Below are positions 40,713 through 54,409 of a DNA stretch of 64,000 nucleotides, in pieces (position 1 is the stretch's first letter; every line of letters begins with the position of its first letter). The stretch comes from Meandrina meandrites (Eukaryota > Cnidaria > Anthozoa > Scleractinia > Meandrinidae): contig OY855913.1 in the NCBI GenBank assembly GCA_963693305.1, forward strand, positions 3,716,001 through 3,780,000, written 5' to 3'. A program made the position numbers and the translations under genes. A model generated the notes under the pieces. The model ran no database searches. It saw nothing but the letters and a program-made list of their open reading frames with translations, and was not told the DNA's origin.

Positions 40713-43700
40713 GTTGTGCGAGAACGCTGAAATTCGTTGAAGCTTGTGGACAACCCTCCTAGAGCTTACTCGACACTTTAAGAAAATTCTGCGCTTGTAT
40801 AGTTCAACAAAGCTAGTTCTTGACGCCTACTTTCGAATGGAAGGCGCTAGAACTTTAAGGCAAGAAAATATCCACCTTTCTGACTTTATATCTTGTTTTT
40901 GCATTGCGTCAATAATTGATGATCCCTTCAGCGAATTTTATTTCACGCAAAGTGACATGTGCGTAACACAGTGTCTTACGCTGGTGATAAAACCACAACG
41001 AATCGCCTCTTCTTGATAACATAGCTCAAAAAACAAACTGTCCGATTCCTCCTTGCTCCAGCTTCAATAAAAGCACTGAATTTCACTTCTCTCTACTTAG
41101 GTAAAATGTTCAGGATGCCAACAGAAAAAAAACTGACAGTATTCGAATTAAAGTCGATAAGTGTCCTTCAGCTTTGCACGTTTTTTTTGGACAATTTGTG
41201 CCAGATGGGCAAATAATAGATTTTGGTGGTTTCAATCGTTTGGTCAACTAAAAAAGGCTATCGCGATCGATAAGGGAAACTCATTCCTTTTTATTCTTTG
41301 ATTGAAGAATTTTTCCTGTTCCTCGTAGAAACCATTAATGTGTAATCAGGAAAAAATTAAGCGCGAAATCGTGCTAATGAGAAAAAAATATTTCGCGGAT
41401 TTTAATATTGCCGTTTACTGAAAAGAATCCGCGCTTGATTTTATTGACAAATCAAACCTCCCGCCGAGATATAGACCAAATTCGTGGCTGATTTATTTAC
41501 AGTTTTGGTACTCAATAGTTTAATTTCAACTCTCAAAGTGAACAATTGAAGTTTCAAGGAATTTGAAGAGAAAGTAATGAACATTACAGAGAGTTTACAT
41601 AACTGAAGTTTTTTTTTTTCACTGAAGTGTGTGGAAACCTAATTGCGTGTTTGAGGACACAAGCTGAATGGTAAAAGAAATACTACTACTTTACGCGTGA
41701 AGTTCTTACTTCAAAGGTAAAATGATTTTGAAAGGTGCAGTTTCCCTGTCCGAAGTACAAATCAGTAACGAAAATTTACGAAATTAAATATCTCTCTGTG
41801 TCCTTTGCATAAAACATGAGACAAAAACCATTTCGCGAAGACAGATTGCATTGGAGAACTATAGTAACCGTTTCAGCGAGAGATGGCCCACGAGTGATTT
41901 ATTTCACTTCAAGTTCGTATTTGTCTTATTAATTGTCAAATGTTTGACAACAACCTCTGAGATACGCCCACACTCGACTCACAACAGATCTGTTGTAAGC
42001 GCGATATGCAGTGTCATTAAGGGTTTTGTGTTTGCTGAGAAGCCACACACCGTAATTTTAAGGGGTGTTTGTAATTTTGGAACGGGGATTCGCACTTAAT
42101 CCAGTACTTCATCACTCTGATTACGAGTCCATGAACCAAAATAGCCGACCTTATATCCGTTTTTAACGTTGATTTGTCTTGGTGTTTTCCTACACTGTTA
42201 AATCTCGTCTTTTTTCCGACCTTGCGCTCAAAGTGTCAGCTTATAATTTTTCTTCTCGTCTCCAGTTACACACTACGAATAGTTTCTTTACCCCGATAAT
42301 AACTGCTTTGTGTTTTTCCATTCGACAATTAAATGACAAAAATGTGGTTTAAGTATTGCTGTCTTCTGTTTTCTTTTTTAATCATTATTTTTACCGTTTT
42401 GTTTTGCTTTGACACAAATACATTGACTAATACGTTACAATGACTTAATTGATATTAACCTGTTTCAACTGTATTTTGTTACTGCGCAGTCGTTATTCAT
42501 TATGTCACTGTTTATAACTCTATTTTAAGCGGCGCCGCCTGTTTACGCAGTTTGTTTAAACAAAAAAAACTGCGTTAGCGAAATCGGAATTTCCGTCATC
42601 ACTGAGACACTTGCTCTCGTGTGGTCAGTCTACATCTGGACCAGCACAAATAACATCTGTGATTGAACAACCACAAAACACAGAATTTGTCCAAGGAGAA
42701 CATTTTCCCACTAGCGTTTACATGTGCTATAAATGGCAATCGCGGTTTTGAAATCAATAAAAACCAAAGGAATCTTTAACGTCCGCCGAACGTAAATAGA
42801 ATCACGAATACGCAAAACTAATTATTTTTATGTTTTATCATTTTTTATCGCGCCCGCTAGCGTTTTACGTCTTTCCGATGGTTTCCGAAGTAAACTCGGA
42901 GCACGTCCAAAAAAGGAAAATTGATATGTCAGCATAACTTATGTTTTATTTTACTTTCAAATTAACTAACAAACTTCCACTGTACCGTGAAAGGTTTGGT
43001 TTAAAACTCAAGGCCGGACAGGTTTTCACACCACAGTGTTTTGAAAATTCACTTTTAACAATTAACGTTTCGGAATTTTGTGTATAGCTAATCCGTGATT
43101 TTCTTACAAAGACAAAGCTCTTTGTTTTTCAACTTTCTTGAGAACAAAGCCTCTGTTTTTTTTAGGAATCTTAAGACATTGATAAAACAGTAACCAGAAA
43201 ACGTCGAACTTTTCTTAAGCTCCTCCAGTCCATGAACGTTTTGAAAAGCTATGAAGAGTCTATGAAACGTTAACCGACGAGTCTTGTAAGCAGTTCTTCC
43301 TCAAAAGCTTTCGTTACCCCGAACAAAAAGTATCACAGCTAAAAAAGGTGAAAGTCAGTGATCTGTTCTTCCTTTTGGTAAGGTTCATATGCATGACTGA
43401 CAAAAAGTAACAATAACTTGAGCAGACGACTATCAAAGGGCCTCGTGGTGTCCTCGTTTTTGATAATTAGTGGGAGACTGAAATGGTAGTTGTTTTGGCG
43501 GTGCAGTGTAGACCAGTATACATTCACGCCGTCCTAGCATGGTCAAGTTATTCTCCAACCATCGCACAGCTCCTGAAAACCGTCAGTTTCCAGTAAGAAA
43601 GTTATACAATTGCACTGTTTCTATCCGTTTTGCAAATTAAAAGTTCCATGAAAAAAATCTGATGTGTTCACATGTCGAATGATAAAAAACTTAATTAATA

Positions 43701-46488
43701 TCTGAAATAACGGTATTCGCAATAATATCGAATAATATATCATATATTAAGTATAAGGTTATTTAAGGAGCACCTAAAAATACTCTCTAAAATCAGTCCA
43801 GTAACCATAGAAACAACGTGAAATGCATCACAGCGGTAAGTTATGGCTCGCGGGATTTTATAGACACACTGGCCCTTCTAGCTCCTAGATACATTTCCAA
43901 ACAAACGCTTATAAATTAAAAAACGTTCATAGTATGAGCTTTGGGCAACTCAGCGTAACCTATGAGTACGAAATGTTTCGCGTAGGAAAAACGGCTCTGG
44001 TCGGAATCTTTTGTTCCCATGGTTTTTAGCATTCACATGTACGACAGAGAAATATATTTTTTTGGCGACAATAGTTAATACGTCTCGTCCAGCCTTATAA
44101 TTTATAGGGAGTTTGACATCGTTTTTTTTTACCGGCGAACCAAGTTACACGACATCGATTTAAACGCAACAATTAAAAATCGTCGTTAAAAATCGTACCA
44201 TGTAATTACCTTTATTGATCTTTTAAAACGTGACTTGGCACATTACTTTTTCCATACACATCTGCTCACTTCAGATTCTCAGCCCCAGAGAAGTCTCAAT
44301 CTGCCTGACCATTAAGCCAAAGGGCAGGGTTTTTTCTTTAATTTTATTTTCATTCACACACTGCATACAATAGATAAATAAAGGGCAGGTTTACTTTTCA
44401 ATGTTCATCAGTCACTCGGAAGAAAAAAAGTTGTTTTGAAGCAAAGCAACAAGTGTAAGTTTAGGAGAACAAAACATATTGTGGGTAGTGGCTAGGCTAT
44501 AGTTTTCACTGATGTTTCGAGTTCCCCCGTACTTTTCACTCCTACAAAAACTTCATGCGTTTAGGAATAGATAACATTTCCTGTGTTTACACATGCATTA
44601 TTACAATTATTGCAGCTAAACCTTAAATGGTGTCGGTATTCAAAGGATGCGACAGAAAACAAATTACTTGACCATAAGATTTAGTTTTAAAAGAACAAGC
44701 CACCCACGCCCCGTTATCACCGGAAAATCATCCGAAAAAAGTAGTTTCTGACGCTGACAGAAAACTCGCCGGGCTTCACAGCTAATGTTTCCGGTTGTTT
44801 CTGAAGAGACACTGCAACACGTCTTTCAGTCCAGACGGCGCGCACTTTGTTGCTCATTTTGTTATTCCACAATGTACACAAATGAACAAACGAAGAGTAA
44901 AGATTTAACAGTTTATTATAGTTGCCTCGTGTGGCATCGGTCACTGTGACTCGTAGACATGGGTGGAGCTATTTCATTGTTGGGCTACCGGCACAAGCAA
45001 CGAAAATTCGAATTGCATTAGATATTTTAATCATTGTTTTGATGGCACAACGATAATGTGCTACTCAGTTTATACATTAAGCTTATTTTACTAACTACAG
45101 CTACTGAGAACATTTTATTCTTACAAGTTCATATTAAGTTTCCTTTGGTTCTAAGACAGTATTTGAACACAAAAGTAAAAATGCCAAAAGTGACCAACCT
45201 TTTTTAGAGACATTTTGTTTCCACCACTTTGGTAATTATATTTCAACCCTTTCACTCCCCCAGAAATGTCCAAGTTTAAAATTAAAAAAAGGTCTGTTTC
45301 GTAAATAAAACTGCGCCACATGAATGGTAACACGCCAGGGTAGCATCCACACTATGTCACATTGACACACTCAAACTTTACAACCATTTACCACATCAAA
45401 GTCCTTAGCACCGAGTCACTTTCATTTAAACAGTGCCGAATATAATTATTGACTTGGGGTTTGTTGCGAGAGTAAAAGGGTCAAGGGTACATACACTTCA
45501 CATTTGGAAATATTAACATCTTTAAAATATATTAAATACTAGGTTTTATCTTTTGCTTTCCTTGCCTTTGGGCAACAATAAGAAATGTAATTGTGTACAA
45601 GTTTGCCCTCGCCGCTTTTGTGTAATCTGTAATATCATATACTTGCAAAGAACACATGTACAGTGTACGACACTATCACTAATCAGTTGATTTATTGGTT
45701 GACAGAGTGACTGAATGATCAGTCAAGCTGCTGGCTGACTGACCGAATGATTGAAATTATTAAATTATGAATCCTGTTTAATGTAGGTTTGACCTAAGTA
45801 AGTCCAACCTTATCACCCAAGACTTGCAATAAATAATGGGACAGTTTCACTTTCATTCTATGAATTCTTTGGGTTTGGTTCTGTGCAGGGCCATAGGTAG
45901 GGGGGTTGCGATGGGTGCATCTGCACCCCCTCACGCACAGGGTTGAGGAAATGTGTACTTCAATAACTTGATTTTTCAAAATTTCCCGGGGAAATATACC
46001 CCCCGGATCCCGCCTAGACACTCATGCTTCCGATGCTCACACCCACCCAGCCAAGCAAAATCCTGCCTTTGGTCCAGCTGTGGTGCATGACTCGTCCAAC
46101 AATCCTGTACATTTTATGGTATAACTGTTCTTTTTTAAAAATGTTTCACATAAGTTAGTTTTGTATTTAACATCACAGTATCTCCCAAATTTCTCATATC
46201 AGCATGGTGCTCAGGTCTGATAAGTCACATTGCTTTGCAAAATTCAGTCTATTTTTGAGGATGGGATTCTGATCTGACGAGGTATTTGGCCAGCTGGCTG
46301 ATTGTCTACTCTTTGATGTATCAATTTCAAGAATATTTACAACATGTGATGAAGAAAACAAATTCTCTTAATCAGTTAAAGTAACTACTTGTCAATAAAA
46401 TAATTAATATGTTCTTTGAGTATAAACTACATTATAATGTTACTAGTGTATTATTAATAATTAATAAATATATATTACAAGAAATTCA
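40713..46488. other. Long gene-poor interval
   Basis: The first few hundred bases upstream of the neuropeptide start (40713-41100) are its likely promoter and 5' UTR. The rest is AT-rich with only short, non-conserved frames (for example 41851-42099 and 44717-44944) and no domain I recognise. A CACCCCCTCACGC-type repeat relic lies near 45890-46020. Regulatory DNA or 5' exons of the neuropeptide gene could be present but cannot be recognised by eye. Confidence 0.5.
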
Positions 46489-49400
46489 CTATAAATCAAA
46501 ACCAGCATAAGCTAGTGCCATGACGACCAAGTAGAGCAACACTAAAAATCCTACAAGAATCCACCAGATACTGAATTCACCTGCAAAACAATGAATATTA
46601 ATAGTGAGTTCAGTCAAATGCGAGGTAAAATGTTTTTTTTTTTGAGTAATGAACTTTGGTAACCATCTAGGGAGTGAGCGACAGACAGATAAAGGGACAG
46701 ATTGATAAGCAATAATAGATACAAAAATTCAGTTTTGTTGTCAATGTACTTGTAAGCCTCATTAAATGTATCCAGCAATGTAGAATTTGAAGATGATCTT
46801 TTTCAACAATGACACGAGCATGGGACAAAGAAAAATTCTGAGTCACCCGACAGGAATCGAACCCATGGCCTCCCAGATACCGGTTGGGCACTCTAATCAA
46901 CTGAGCTACGAGAGACTCATTGTGAGCTTGGCCATTTACTAGGTTGATATGTGACATGCGTCCTGCATACTGCTAGGATCAGCAATGTAGAAATCATCAA
47001 GTGTGTGGTAAATAATAAAGATGGTAAATTTTAAGCTTAAAATTTACCACCTTTATTATTTACTAATGTAGAATTTGATATAATATTTTAAGTCATTCAA
47101 TGCTTTTGACTACTGCACTTTATTTTTTATGATACATTTATAGAGTATTTTCGTGACATCATGGCAGCTATATTGGTGTTCCAAAACAAAGAAACGGCCG
47201 CCATATTGGTGTACCAATCCATTTCTCTGGGAATTAAAATCTATTTTCATGCAAAAATAGTCTTTTGTTTTAGCAAACCAATATGGCTGCTGGTCACTGA
47301 GTGAAAATGCTCTACACTCAGTTTTCTACAAACAGATTATTTTGTTTGTTTTACTTTTAAAAGTTAATTAAAAACCATTATTTAGTGATTAATCATCTGC
47401 TATGTGATAAAAATAAATGTATACCTCTTCTTTTGAGTGTGGTAACTTTACAAGTGTTGTCGGCAGATATACTGAGCACTGCAAACTCATTGCGAAGTTG
47501 GTTGTTAACTAGTTGAGAGTCAGGGAGAAATGCCAGTCCTGTTACAAAGATGTTGTGGACACCCTTAAGTGTTATCAGGTGCTGCAGAAGGAAAGGCAAA
47601 GTAAAATATCACTAAAAAAAATTGCATCACACCAGATTTTAATGATCCTGGTTTCTGTAGCAGTAACTAAGTGACTAGTACTTTTTAGCATAAATTTTCT
47701 ACTTCCCATCCTAGCATTAAATTTGCCTGACTGTACTCATTGATGCACTTGGGTGGAGAGAAGCACCAAGAGTTAAGTTTCTTGTCACAGGGCAAAATGC
47801 AGTGACCCAGACTAGGGCTTGAACTCCAGCTGCTCTTGAATGTAGAGTCCAGCATGCCTACCATTAGGGCACTGTTCCTCCCACAAGATATATATAATTA
47901 TCACCTATTACATTAATAATGGGCAAGAAGACAGAAGGCTAAGCTCACCACAAGACTCCAAGCTATATAGACTGAAATGTCACCTTCAGCTGTACCAACT
48001 CCAATGAAAGTGCCATTACCACTATGGGAAAGAAATCAAGAGCAAGTCAAAATTGTGCAGTCAACTGACCCCTAAAGAGATGCAAAGTGGACACTTCTCT
48101 AATGCAGGTGCATGTATCAGACACATATAAAACACAGACACCTGATTTGTGATTTAAAATAAATTTACAGAAAAAATTCTCTAACCTGAAGTAGACAATA
48201 GGCAATCCATTGATAAATGTATTGTAACGAAAAATTGCAAAATGATCATGTTTAAGTAATTTACCTGATAGCCATTTGTGTAAGGGGTTCTATACCAGCT
48301 GGTTGGCTCATCTGCGGTAGCCATTTTGTACAATCCCACTTGACTAAGTATGAAGGTGTTGGAGACTTTCTATTGAACTTGGACGGCACATTGATTGTAT
48401 AAAGACTCACTTCTTTCTTCTCATTGGTGGCAAATCTACGGGAAGAATTTGAAAGTGATATTTCATTGATTTTTAAAAATTGTTTTATGACTAAACAATT
48501 ACAGTGACACTGACTGTGCTGGTGATTTCTAATTGACCAAGCACACTTTGAAATGACTTCCTCATAATTCTCTGTACTGTGCCCTGATCCACTTAAATAC
48601 AAGTTATGTACACAAGTGCAGTGTTATTTAAGAACCACCACCACCACCAGCATTTTGTCAGGTTGCAGTAATAGTTCCCAGCAACCATTCCTACTCCAGG
48701 TCGGAAAAAGCTACTGCAAGTTAGAGTAAAAATGCATTATCCAATCAAACAACACTATGACCCTGGTTAGGGATTGAACCCAGTCCACCTGATCTGGAGG
48801 TCTAGGGCACTAACCATTCAGATAACCAGCCTGTTGTTTAGTTACGACTATGTTGTGGTTTAAATTCATCTCTGGCTTAAAATTTTTCAAACCACATTAT
48901 AATCCAAAACAAAGGGAAGCAAAAATCAAACTGGTTTGAAATTTTTTAACCAAAATCAATATAAATTTTTTTATAATAAATGATGACAACTACATGAATA
49001 CGTGTGCAGTAAGTACATACCTGCAGGCTCTTACTCTAAAGAAATCATCCTGGTTATTAACAGAAAAATATAGCTGGAATTGTTTTTTGCCTTCCTCCAG
49101 TCTCCATACATATGCTGTTGTATCTCTAGAGCATGTTACAAACTGAAACAGAAATAAATAAAAAAATTAAAACAAATTCCAAAAAAAAACATGCAAAAGG
49201 GTGATTCCACGTTGCGGACATTACATTCAGATACAAAAATTTGAATTTGAAGCTTTTGACAAACCTTTACCCAGCTTACTGAGGTGCTCAAACTTATGTG
49301 TTGAATTACTTAAGTTACTCCTAACATTGTCTAAAAAAGAAAAATTAATTTGCTCTAAATGCCTTTGAACAATAAACTTAAGAAGGTGTGTTGCAGACAT

Positions 49401-52400
49401 TACAGAAAAAAACAACCAAATGATAAAGTGATTTCCCTAGAATTAAATTTCCTGTGAATTTAAAAAACTTGACAAGAAAATAATTGTAGTTTCAAACATT
49501 GGTATAGTCAATTTTCCAACTGTCTTGAAAAAACTCTTAGTAATCTACTATATTTGATTATATAAACAAAAACTTGTGTTGTGGACATTACAAAGAATCT
49601 GTTGCGGACATTACATTTTTGGGAACTCATTTCAAATCATATTAGTTTTAGTCTGTTGGTGATGCTGGGTACTTGTATATGTTTTAAAGTGTGTTGTTAG
49701 GGAAATAAAGCTCCAAATAATTTTTTTTGTCATTTTCTATACCCATAATTTCCTGGGGGTGGCATTACATAATAATTTAATTACCTCATTTCGTGTATAT
49801 TTAATATTTTTTTAAACACCTTTAAATTAAGTTTATTTTAAACTGAAATGGGAGAGTCTGGCAAGAAATATGACTTGGGACATTCCTTTCAGTTTCGAAG
49901 GTTGTATTACCTACTGACAGATCTAGAGAAATAAAAATGTGAAACCTCCATAATCAAAGTGTGCCTGCTTGAGCAGGACTGATTGAGCAGAGGTGGCCAG
50001 AACAACAGAATTTTGTGTTATATTACATACAGGTGTATGTGGATTAACACTTTAAACAAATGTGCAGTTGTTTGTAATGCATCTGTTTTGATGCATATGG
50101 TTGAACAACTTTGAATTGATAATTAGTACCATTAGCTTGATCATATTGTTCTGTTAAGTTGAAAGTGTAAGAATAGCACAAATTTATTCAATCTGCATAT
50201 TATTACTTTTTGTAATTCTTTTAACATAATGTTTTCCTTGATTCTTGAATTTAGCTTTGTTTTAATAATTTCTTTTGCTTAGTTTTTTTTTACTGAAGAT
50301 AGCACTGCCTGAAATGGACTATATTCTATTCAGAGCTTAATTTGTCATAAAAGTAAGATACTGAACATGTAATGTCCGCAACGTAATGTATGCAACACAA
50401 TAACCCACGTAATTTCTGGACACAGTAAACCTGCCTGGCTAACTTTCTTGCACTAAAACAATGTTTGTATCAATCTAAAAGAGCAGCATAAATAAATCTT
50501 GAAAATGGTGCAACAATTATCGGTGAATGAAAAGAAAATTCCTCAATGTTGTGGACATTACATTATGTCTGCCTTTTCATCATGATGTTTTCCTTGATTC
50601 TTCAATTTAGCTTTGTTTTATTAATAATTTATTTTGCTTACTGAAATAGCACTGTCAAAATAAGTTATATTCTGTTCAGAGCTTTGTAATTTGTCATAAA
50701 AGTAAGATATAGAACATGTAATGTCCACAACGTAATGTCCGCAACAACATAACCAACATAATTTCTGGAGACAGAAAGCCTGCCTGGCTAACTTTCTTGG
50801 ACTAAAACAATGTTTGTATCAAACTAACAGAGCAGCATAAATAAATCTTGAAAATGTTGTGACAATTTTCTGTGAATGAAAAGAAAATGTCTCAACGTTG
50901 TGGACATTACGTAATGTCCGCAACACAAATTTAATTGCTTTTTTCCCACAAACAAGCAACTGATTGGTTAAATTTTCAAGCTTTATGATTGCTTTAGATC
51001 AAGGCTTTGCACTCATACTCCAATGATTATTTAAATCTCTTTAGTGTTTTTGATACACTGTCTTAAAGTTCTCTTCCAAACTTTTCCAAACAGTAAGGAT
51101 TAAATAGCCCCCAATTCCATAGCCTCCTGCCAAGCGAGTGTGGTCAAGATAAACAAAATCATGGTAATTTCAAACAGCACAGAGTATTAGCTTTCTGCTA
51201 GTACAACTTTAAACCAGAAAAAATCAATTTGAATTTTTTCACTTTTGCAATGTCTCATGTGGAATCACCCAAAAATATCTGACTAGAAATTACTATCTAT
51301 TCTACAGACATAATGTGGTGTTACGAGAAGCCACTATCTCTGGGCTGAACATCCATTGTACGTTACTGTGCACTTACCTGCCGTGAATTGGGATGCACAT
51401 CAAGGTCATCGACATCTGTTGTGTGTGCCTTTATATCATGAACACCTTCAAGGGATGGAAACTGAAAACATTCACAAATTAAAATAAAGTCAGAAACAAA
51501 AGGTTTGGAAGTTTATTAGTGGAACACACATGGCAGCAAGAAGACCTCAGTGGAAATGGTGCCCAAGGGGGTTACTAAGGATTTCAAGTGATGGGGATGT
51601 TTGAAGGAGTTTTGGGGTTTGAAATTTTCGATTCTGGGACTTTTTTGGACTCTTGCGTTGTTAAAAATACTACCTGATGATTAGAGGGAATATATCTGTA
51701 GTATGACTAAATTCTCAAAACACCTGTTAAGACAAACATATCACAAACACTATTGAAAATTCAAAGTTTGAACATGGGATTACCTTAAGAACCCTGACAT
51801 GTCCATCAGAGCCACCTGTAACAATGTATTGTCCATCAGCTGTGAATCGTACAACTTTTTGAAACCCTACATCATCATCATCTTTTGAATCGTCGTCTTC
51901 AGCAGAAACTGTCACTTTTGATTCTAGTTCTTTCACTGTAAATTTTTGGGTCTTTTCTTTGACAACAACCTTATTTTTTCCCTTTACTTTCTGAGAGTTC
52001 TGAACTTCTTCCTTGACGTCCAGCTCAAGTAATTGACACTTATTGTCCATTCCTACAGCAAGAACATTTGATGTTGGATGAATTGCACAGTTCATGATCG
52101 GTCTTCTTCCAGCTTCAAAGTTATGGACTAGAGTGGCTTTTAGCTCTTTACCACTTCTCCCAAGCTTGTAAATATTCTGAAAAAAAAAGGCAGTAAGTAA
52201 AAAATTCCTTGTGTGGTTAAAAACTACGATACATCTTTGCCATGCATATGCAGAGCAATAAACTCTACATACAGACAAGATACCTAGGCTGTAAGTGACA
52301 GCTGATCGAGTTCTGTGTCTGTAAGAGGAACTACAACAAGACCTTCAGTGTACACTGGATAGTGTATGTGCATAAAAATTGAATTCAAAGACCAGAGAGG

Positions 52401-53000
52401 AAGGAGGAAAATATCGGTGACCGCCCTTTAAACCCTTTGTTAAACTACATAAATTTACTTTGTGCTTCGCATCAATACGACGTACAGTAACTTAAATAAG
52501 TTTATACATGTACACTTTCATTTCAAATAATTTTTTGAAAGACCCTCAATAGAAGGTATACTGTTTTTGCGCCTTTTTACTAGTAAAAATCTTTGATTAG
52601 AATGCTTTGCCTATTTTGACTCTTAAGGTTCCAATAATAATTCAATTTCACAGTGACGGTAAAACAAACATTTTAAAGCTCGATTTTAAATTGTGATGAA
52701 TCTGAAACAGTCAAACTCTCGATCTCGCTAGCGTCCAGTTATAAAATAAGAACAATAATTAAAATTCTTTCTTCAAAAGAAGCATCTGCAGAGCCTAACT
52801 GACCACACTATAGACAATACAGTACGTCATGAACTATAAAATATTTGTGAAAATCAGTGAAAACAATTTCTACAAACCAAAGCATTTGGAACACCGGTCT
52901 TCGCTGCGCCTCCACCTCCCGCGATCAAAAAATGATCCCTATCCAAGACATTCACGGCATATAGAGGGAAATTAGTAGTCTCTAAAGTTGTAAAAGCCAT
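46489..53000 (-). CDS. PREB: PREB/Sec12 homologue, WD-repeat GEF for SAR1 (8 exons)
   Basis: The complete gene is assembled with consistent phases: 53000-52878, 52176-51784, 51461-51378, 49142-49021, 48435-48265, 48021-47949, 47581-47425 and 46580-46489, giving 404 aa (human PREB is about 417). PREB/Sec12 is the ER-membrane exchange factor that loads SAR1 with GTP to start COPII coat assembly. The sequence shows FPLYAVNV then GGGGAAKTGVPN (the conserved loop of the Sec12 family), the RRPIMNCAIHP blade, an acidic/basic linker, FTADGQYIVTGGSDGHVRVLK, VTCSRDTTAYVWRLEE, ACRFATNEKKEVSLYTINVP, SGNGTFIGVGTAEGDISVYI and GLAFLPDSQL. The single C-terminal helix WWILVGFLVLLYLVVMALAY anchors it to the ER with a short lumenal tail. 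Intron 3 holds a 2-kb transposon. Confidence 0.95.
46790..46935 (-). mobile_element. tRNA-derived SINE
   Basis: On the minus strand the head reads TCGTAGCTCAGTTGATTAGA (A box) and GGGTTCGATTCC (B box), then GGGTGACTCAGAATTTTTCT. This is a tRNA-like fold without the extra features of a functional tRNA gene. It lies in intron 7 of PREB. Confidence 0.65.
47008..47063. repeat. Near-perfect 56-bp palindrome
   Basis: Arms of 28 bp (GTAAATAATAAAGATGGTAA...) with one mismatch meet at AAGCTT with no loop. It is in intron 7 of PREB, close to the SINE. Confidence 0.85.
47730..47885 (-). mobile_element. tRNA-derived SINE, degenerate
   Basis: The minus strand reads GCCCTAATGGTAGGCATGCT and GAGTTCAAGCCCTAGTCTGG, then a GTGACAAGAAACTTAACTC body. 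It is a divergent relative of the SINE in the channel gene (A box near 47870, B box near 47825). It lies in PREB intron 6. Confidence 0.6.
48660..48832 (-). mobile_element. tRNA-derived SINE, degenerate
   Basis: The minus strand reads TGAATGGTTAGTGCCCTAGA and TGGGTTCAATCCCTAACCAG, giving recognisable A and B boxes, followed by a diverged body. It lies in PREB intron 4. Confidence 0.6.
49198..51269. mobile_element. 2-kb TIR element with iterated GTTGYGGACATTAC motif
   Basis: GGGTGATTCCAC at 49200 and GTGGAATCACCC at 51257 are inverted termini. The 14-bp motif GTTGCGGACATTAC or GTTGTGGACATTAC occurs at least eleven times, in both orientations (near 49211, 49389, 49577, 49600, 50369, 50383, 50548, 50718, 50732, 50897 and 50911). 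Some are back to back, as in GTTGTGGACATTACGTAATGTCCGCAAC near 50897. No transposase frame is present, so it is non-autonomous. It fills most of PREB intron 3. Confidence 0.75.
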
Positions 53001-53729
53001 TCTTCTTTAAAAATACTAGTAGCAGTATAAGTGAAAAGTTGATGGTCTTGTCGTGAAAGTTTTCATCTGGTCAAAGTATTCGACGTGGCTCGAGCTTGGT
53101 TACATTGCTGCCAATGGGTAAGGCCACTGGTCAACGCTTTGATTGTTCGCAGACTCGTAGAACCTATTTCGACCAATGCGCGCGGACCTTTGATGCGTGC
53201 GAGAGGGTTTTCAAGGAGAAACTTTGGTTTCCCGAGTCAGTTTGAGTTTTGGACCCCCGAACTCTAAAATGATCATTTATTTCCTGCCTATCGTTTCTCA
53301 GATAACCTCACTTCTCTTCAGTCAGTCAGGAGCTCATTCGGCCGAGTTAGCATATCTGTCCAACTGCATAGACAAAACTGCAAAAACTAATGGTTTCGTT
53401 TATTTCGTTATACAATATACGCGCATAGCACATTGAGCCTTTAAAAATCTGTTACAAGTGGAGGATGATCTTTCTATCGATCTTTTCCGCAGAGACCTGC
53501 CTCTTTTTTTCGTACGGGCTGGAGGATGATTATGAATGCTTGTAAGTAACAGATCAACTCTATCTTCGGAGCTCAGAACAAAATATGATTGATCGCTGGT
53601 TCAAAACTGGACCTTTCCTCTGAGAAAGAACCTTCACACATGCCACATTAAAATGCACGCACGATAAAACAGTTCCTAGAAAAAGGTCTACACGTGAAAG
53701 GTCAGAGAGTGCCTGAACAGTTGAAATGA

Positions 53730-53925
53730 AGGCGGTCATTATTTACTTGTTATATCGTATTATTTACTTGTTATATCGTATTTCCTATATTTTAAATTTG
53801 TAACGTTTAACTTTTAGAGTCATTCTTTGTAACACCCTGAAGAAGGAAGGCCGTGCCTTCCGAAATATTGGAAATATATATAGTTCCCAACTGTTCAATC
53901 AGCCTTGCTTTTCTTCGGTTAAATT
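53730..53925 (+). mobile_element. Penelope-like element 3' terminus
   Basis: CACCCTGAAGAAGGAAGGCC, GTGCCTTCCGAAATATTGG and a following TATATA-rich end match the 3' structure of the Penelope-like copy at 11758-13262. No coding part remains. Confidence 0.55.
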
Positions 53926-54110
53926 GAAACTCTCGAAATTAACCTTTTTTCCGTTCTAAGTGTACATATTTTAAGATAGTGTCAGCTCTTTAAAAATAGC
54001 TGACACTATTTTAACGAAAGCGTCACATTTATATTGGCGACACGAGTGTATCTAGCATCTTTTATTCTGTTATGAGCATTCAGTAAAGACATTCAACTAT
54101 GAGCCAATTC

Positions 54111-54409
54111 ATAGTTAATAGAGGGAAATGGTTATGAAGCCTGGCGCGCTGGCAAAGTTCTTTGTTATAGGTTTTTGTTCCCTATTTTGGGGGTTGACCG
54201 TGCACAAAACCTGACAGAATACAATAGGTGGTTACGTGTGTTGATACAAGTAACCAATAGAAACGTTGCGATTACGTAATTCATGCATAGTGTATGAGCG
54301 CACAACAAAAGATGTGCACGGTCATGGACCTTCCAACCTCAACTTTGGCCTCTTTGTTTGCTCCTTTGATGTTTGCCGGGCTTCCTAACCATTTCCCTCT
54401 ATTAACTAT
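54111..54409. mobile_element. MITE with 24-bp perfect inverted repeats
   Basis: ATAGTTAATAGAGGGAAATG and CATTTCCCTCTATTAACTAT are inverted ends, and GTGCAC and GACCGTGCAC blocks also pair inside. The frame at 54294-54551 overlaps this element and is not a gene. Confidence 0.75.

Noticed and set aside
38236..40762. Plus-strand ORFs rich in PPRGP or similar across the neuropeptide gene
   Set aside because: They are shadows of the minus-strand GPRGGR repeat; only the minus strand has a signal peptide and a single long frame.
46820..46935. A possible tRNA gene on the minus strand
   Set aside because: A and B boxes are present, but the acceptor stem does not pair and the sequence continues into a SINE-like body, so it is a tRNA-derived SINE.
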